From the NCBI RefSeq assembly GCF_009720525.1, contig NZ_CP043930.1:7142001-7206000 (forward strand): a stretch of 64,000 nt of DNA. The letters run 5' to 3'. Both the position numbers and the translations under genes were made by a program. The notes beneath the pieces were generated by a model that was given only the letters and a program-made list of their open reading frames with translations, made no database searches and was not told the origin of the DNA. The stretch comes from Gimesia benthica. Its GTDB lineage: Bacteria; Planctomycetota; Planctomycetia; Planctomycetales; Planctomycetaceae. Below, in pieces: positions 63,023-64,000 of the stretch; the stretch's first letter is position 1; each line of letters starts with the position of its first letter.

Positions 63023-64000
63023 ATGAGATTTGCAACCGTTATAGTCGCAGCACTCGCTGTGTTGATCATCAATGCACAGACTGTGTGTGCCCAGCGGGGG
63101 CCGGCCCCTGTTGCGGTGGCAGAAGTCGTCCAGAAGGATGTTGCTTCGGGACAGACGTTTGTCGGAACGGTACTCCCCATTAAACGCAGTGTGATCGGCA
63201 GTGCCGTCGGCGGGCGTGTGGCTGAGTTCCCCGTCAATGAAGGGGATTTTGTCAAAGCGAAACAACCGCTGGCCCAGTTGTTGACGAATACCATCAAGTT
63301 GGAAGTGGCTGCGGAAAAAGCAGAGCTGCAACTGCGAAAGCACGAACTGGAAGAGATGGAGAACGGTTCGCGTCCGGATGAAATCAAACGGGCCCGCGCA
63401 CTGATGCAGGCGGCCCGGGCAGAGAGTGAATACCAGACGAAACGCCGTAAACGCCTGGAATCTTTGTATGCCCGTAAAGCAGTCAACGATGATGACATTC
63501 AGCAGGTTGTTTCCGAATCGATTCGTGCTGACGAAATGTTCGAAGAAGCACAGTCCGCCTATCAACTGGCTGTCGAGGGGCCTCGCAAAGAGAAAATTAA
63601 TCAGGCTCGGGCTCGCGTAGCCATGCAGCAGGCGCTCGTCGACGAACTCGAAAGTAAAGTGGTCAAACACACGATCATTACTCCCTTCGATGGATACGTG
63701 GTCGCTGAACATACTGAAGTCGGTCAGTGGGTGAACTCTGGTGAACTTGTGGCTGAAGTCATCGCCCTGGATCAGGTCGATATCAGTGTGCAGGTGCTGG
63801 AAAATCACGTCCCCCACGTGCGGCTGGGAATGGAAGTCCGGGTGGAAGTCCCCGCGATTCCTAACCAGGTCTTTACGGGAAAAGTTGCCTTAATCGTACC
63901 GCAGGCTGATGTCCGCGCCCGTACGTTTCCCGTTAAAGTCCGTCTGAAAAATACAATTACCAAGGATGGTGGTCCCCTGTTGAAATCAGGGATGCTGGCC
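63023..64000 (+). CDS. RND-type efflux pump periplasmic adaptor (membrane fusion protein), 3' end cut by window
   Basis: At least 326 codons, open to the window end. A signal peptide (residues 1-24, ending VCAQ) precedes the first half of the lipoyl/barrel-sandwich region (VGTVLPIKRSVIGSAVGGRV, EFPVNEGDFVKAKQPLAQL). A long alpha-hairpin follows (ELQLRKHELEEMENG through the ALVDELES segment), then the second lipoyl half IITPFDGYVVAEHTEVGQWV and the beta-barrel (VQVLENHVPHVRLGMEVRVE). This is the layout of HlyD/AcrA-type adaptors that join an RND pump to an outer-membrane channel; the pump gene should follow beyond the edge. ATG at 63023 has GAGGA five bases upstream. Co-directional with marR, 60 bases after it. 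Confidence 0.92.
   Translation, partial: MRFATVIVAALAVLIINAQTVCAQRGPAPVAVAEVVQKDVASGQTFVGTVLPIKRSVIGSAVGGRVAEFPVNEGDFVKAKQPLAQLLTNTIKLEVAAEKAELQLRKHELEEMENGSRPDEIKRARALMQAARAESEYQTKRRKRLESLYARKAVNDDDIQQVVSESIRADEMFEEAQSAYQLAVEGPRKEKINQARARVAMQQALVDELESKVVKHTIITPFDGYVVAEHTEVGQWVNSGELVAEVIALDQVDISVQVLENHVPHVRLGMEVRVEVPAIPNQVFTGKVALIVPQADVRARTFPVKVRLKNTITKDGGPLLKSGMLA

Overview
The window looks like a chromosomal piece of a planctomycete, most likely close to Gimesia (former Planctomyces maris group). The evidence is the combination of a PSD1/DUF1553-DUF1549 cytochrome protein paired with a Tat-exported DUF1501 protein, Tat-exported Gfo/Idh/MocA and TIM-barrel proteins, many small lipoproteins and secreted proteins of unknown function, an MfnB-like C1-pathway enzyme and a moderate GC content. 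The species is inferred from gene content only. No transposase, integrase, phage gene, rRNA or CRISPR array was seen.

Layout. 1-4.9 kb: an AT-richer, accessory-looking segment with the 5' part of yidD, a 14-blade WD40 lipoprotein that looks derived from a STAND sensor, a small secreted protein and an unknown two-helix membrane protein. 4.9-9.9 kb: the DUF1501/PSD1 pair; the PSD1 gene carries an apparent single-base frameshift in a G6 run. 10.2-17.3 kb: small lipoprotein, PIG-L/BshB1-type deacetylase, Tat oxidoreductase, KefB-type antiporter, short LeuA-like synthase, purQ. 17.7-21.8 kb: four secreted proteins on the + strand (lipoprotein, alpha/alpha-toroid repeat protein, NPCBM protein, PQQ-type sugar dehydrogenase). 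21.9-26.9 kb: a - strand run (DUF2237, hydroxypyruvate isomerase-like, YbaN-like, TauD-like dioxygenase, hybrid kinase with a degenerate ATP site). 27.3-32.2 kb: GGCT-like protein, stand-alone M41-like peptidase, and a secreted FAD oxidoreductase plus PL10 pectate lyase pair. 32.3-34.5 kb: the rfbC-pdxA-phosphoglycerate mutase operon.

34.8-37.1 kb holds a tandem of one intact trypsin-like PDZ protease and one pseudoprotease whose PDZ domain is inserted inside the protease fold. Next come MfnB, a D-aminoacylase-type amidohydrolase, typA, a 2049-residue polytopic membrane protein, an SGNH-like hydrolase, trigger factor and tRNA-Gly(GCC). 51.3-52.0 kb has two tandem pilin-like microproteins. The rest contains a cytosolic Gfo/Idh oxidoreductase, a secreted unknown protein, ettA, a DUF2079 membrane protein, a deoxyribosyltransferase-like/HD phosphohydrolase pair, an FGE-domain lipoprotein, and a MarR regulator with a clear operator ahead of an RND-type efflux adaptor that runs off the end.

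Most of the window is housekeeping and cell-envelope biology. The strongest unusual items are the pseudoprotease/protease pair, the exported STAND-like WD40 protein, the giant membrane protein, the pilin-like duplication, the kinase that lacks ATP-site residues, the nucleotide-enzyme pair at 58.9-60.9 kb and the frameshifted PSD1 gene. All coordinates and motifs were read by eye; no database search was run.
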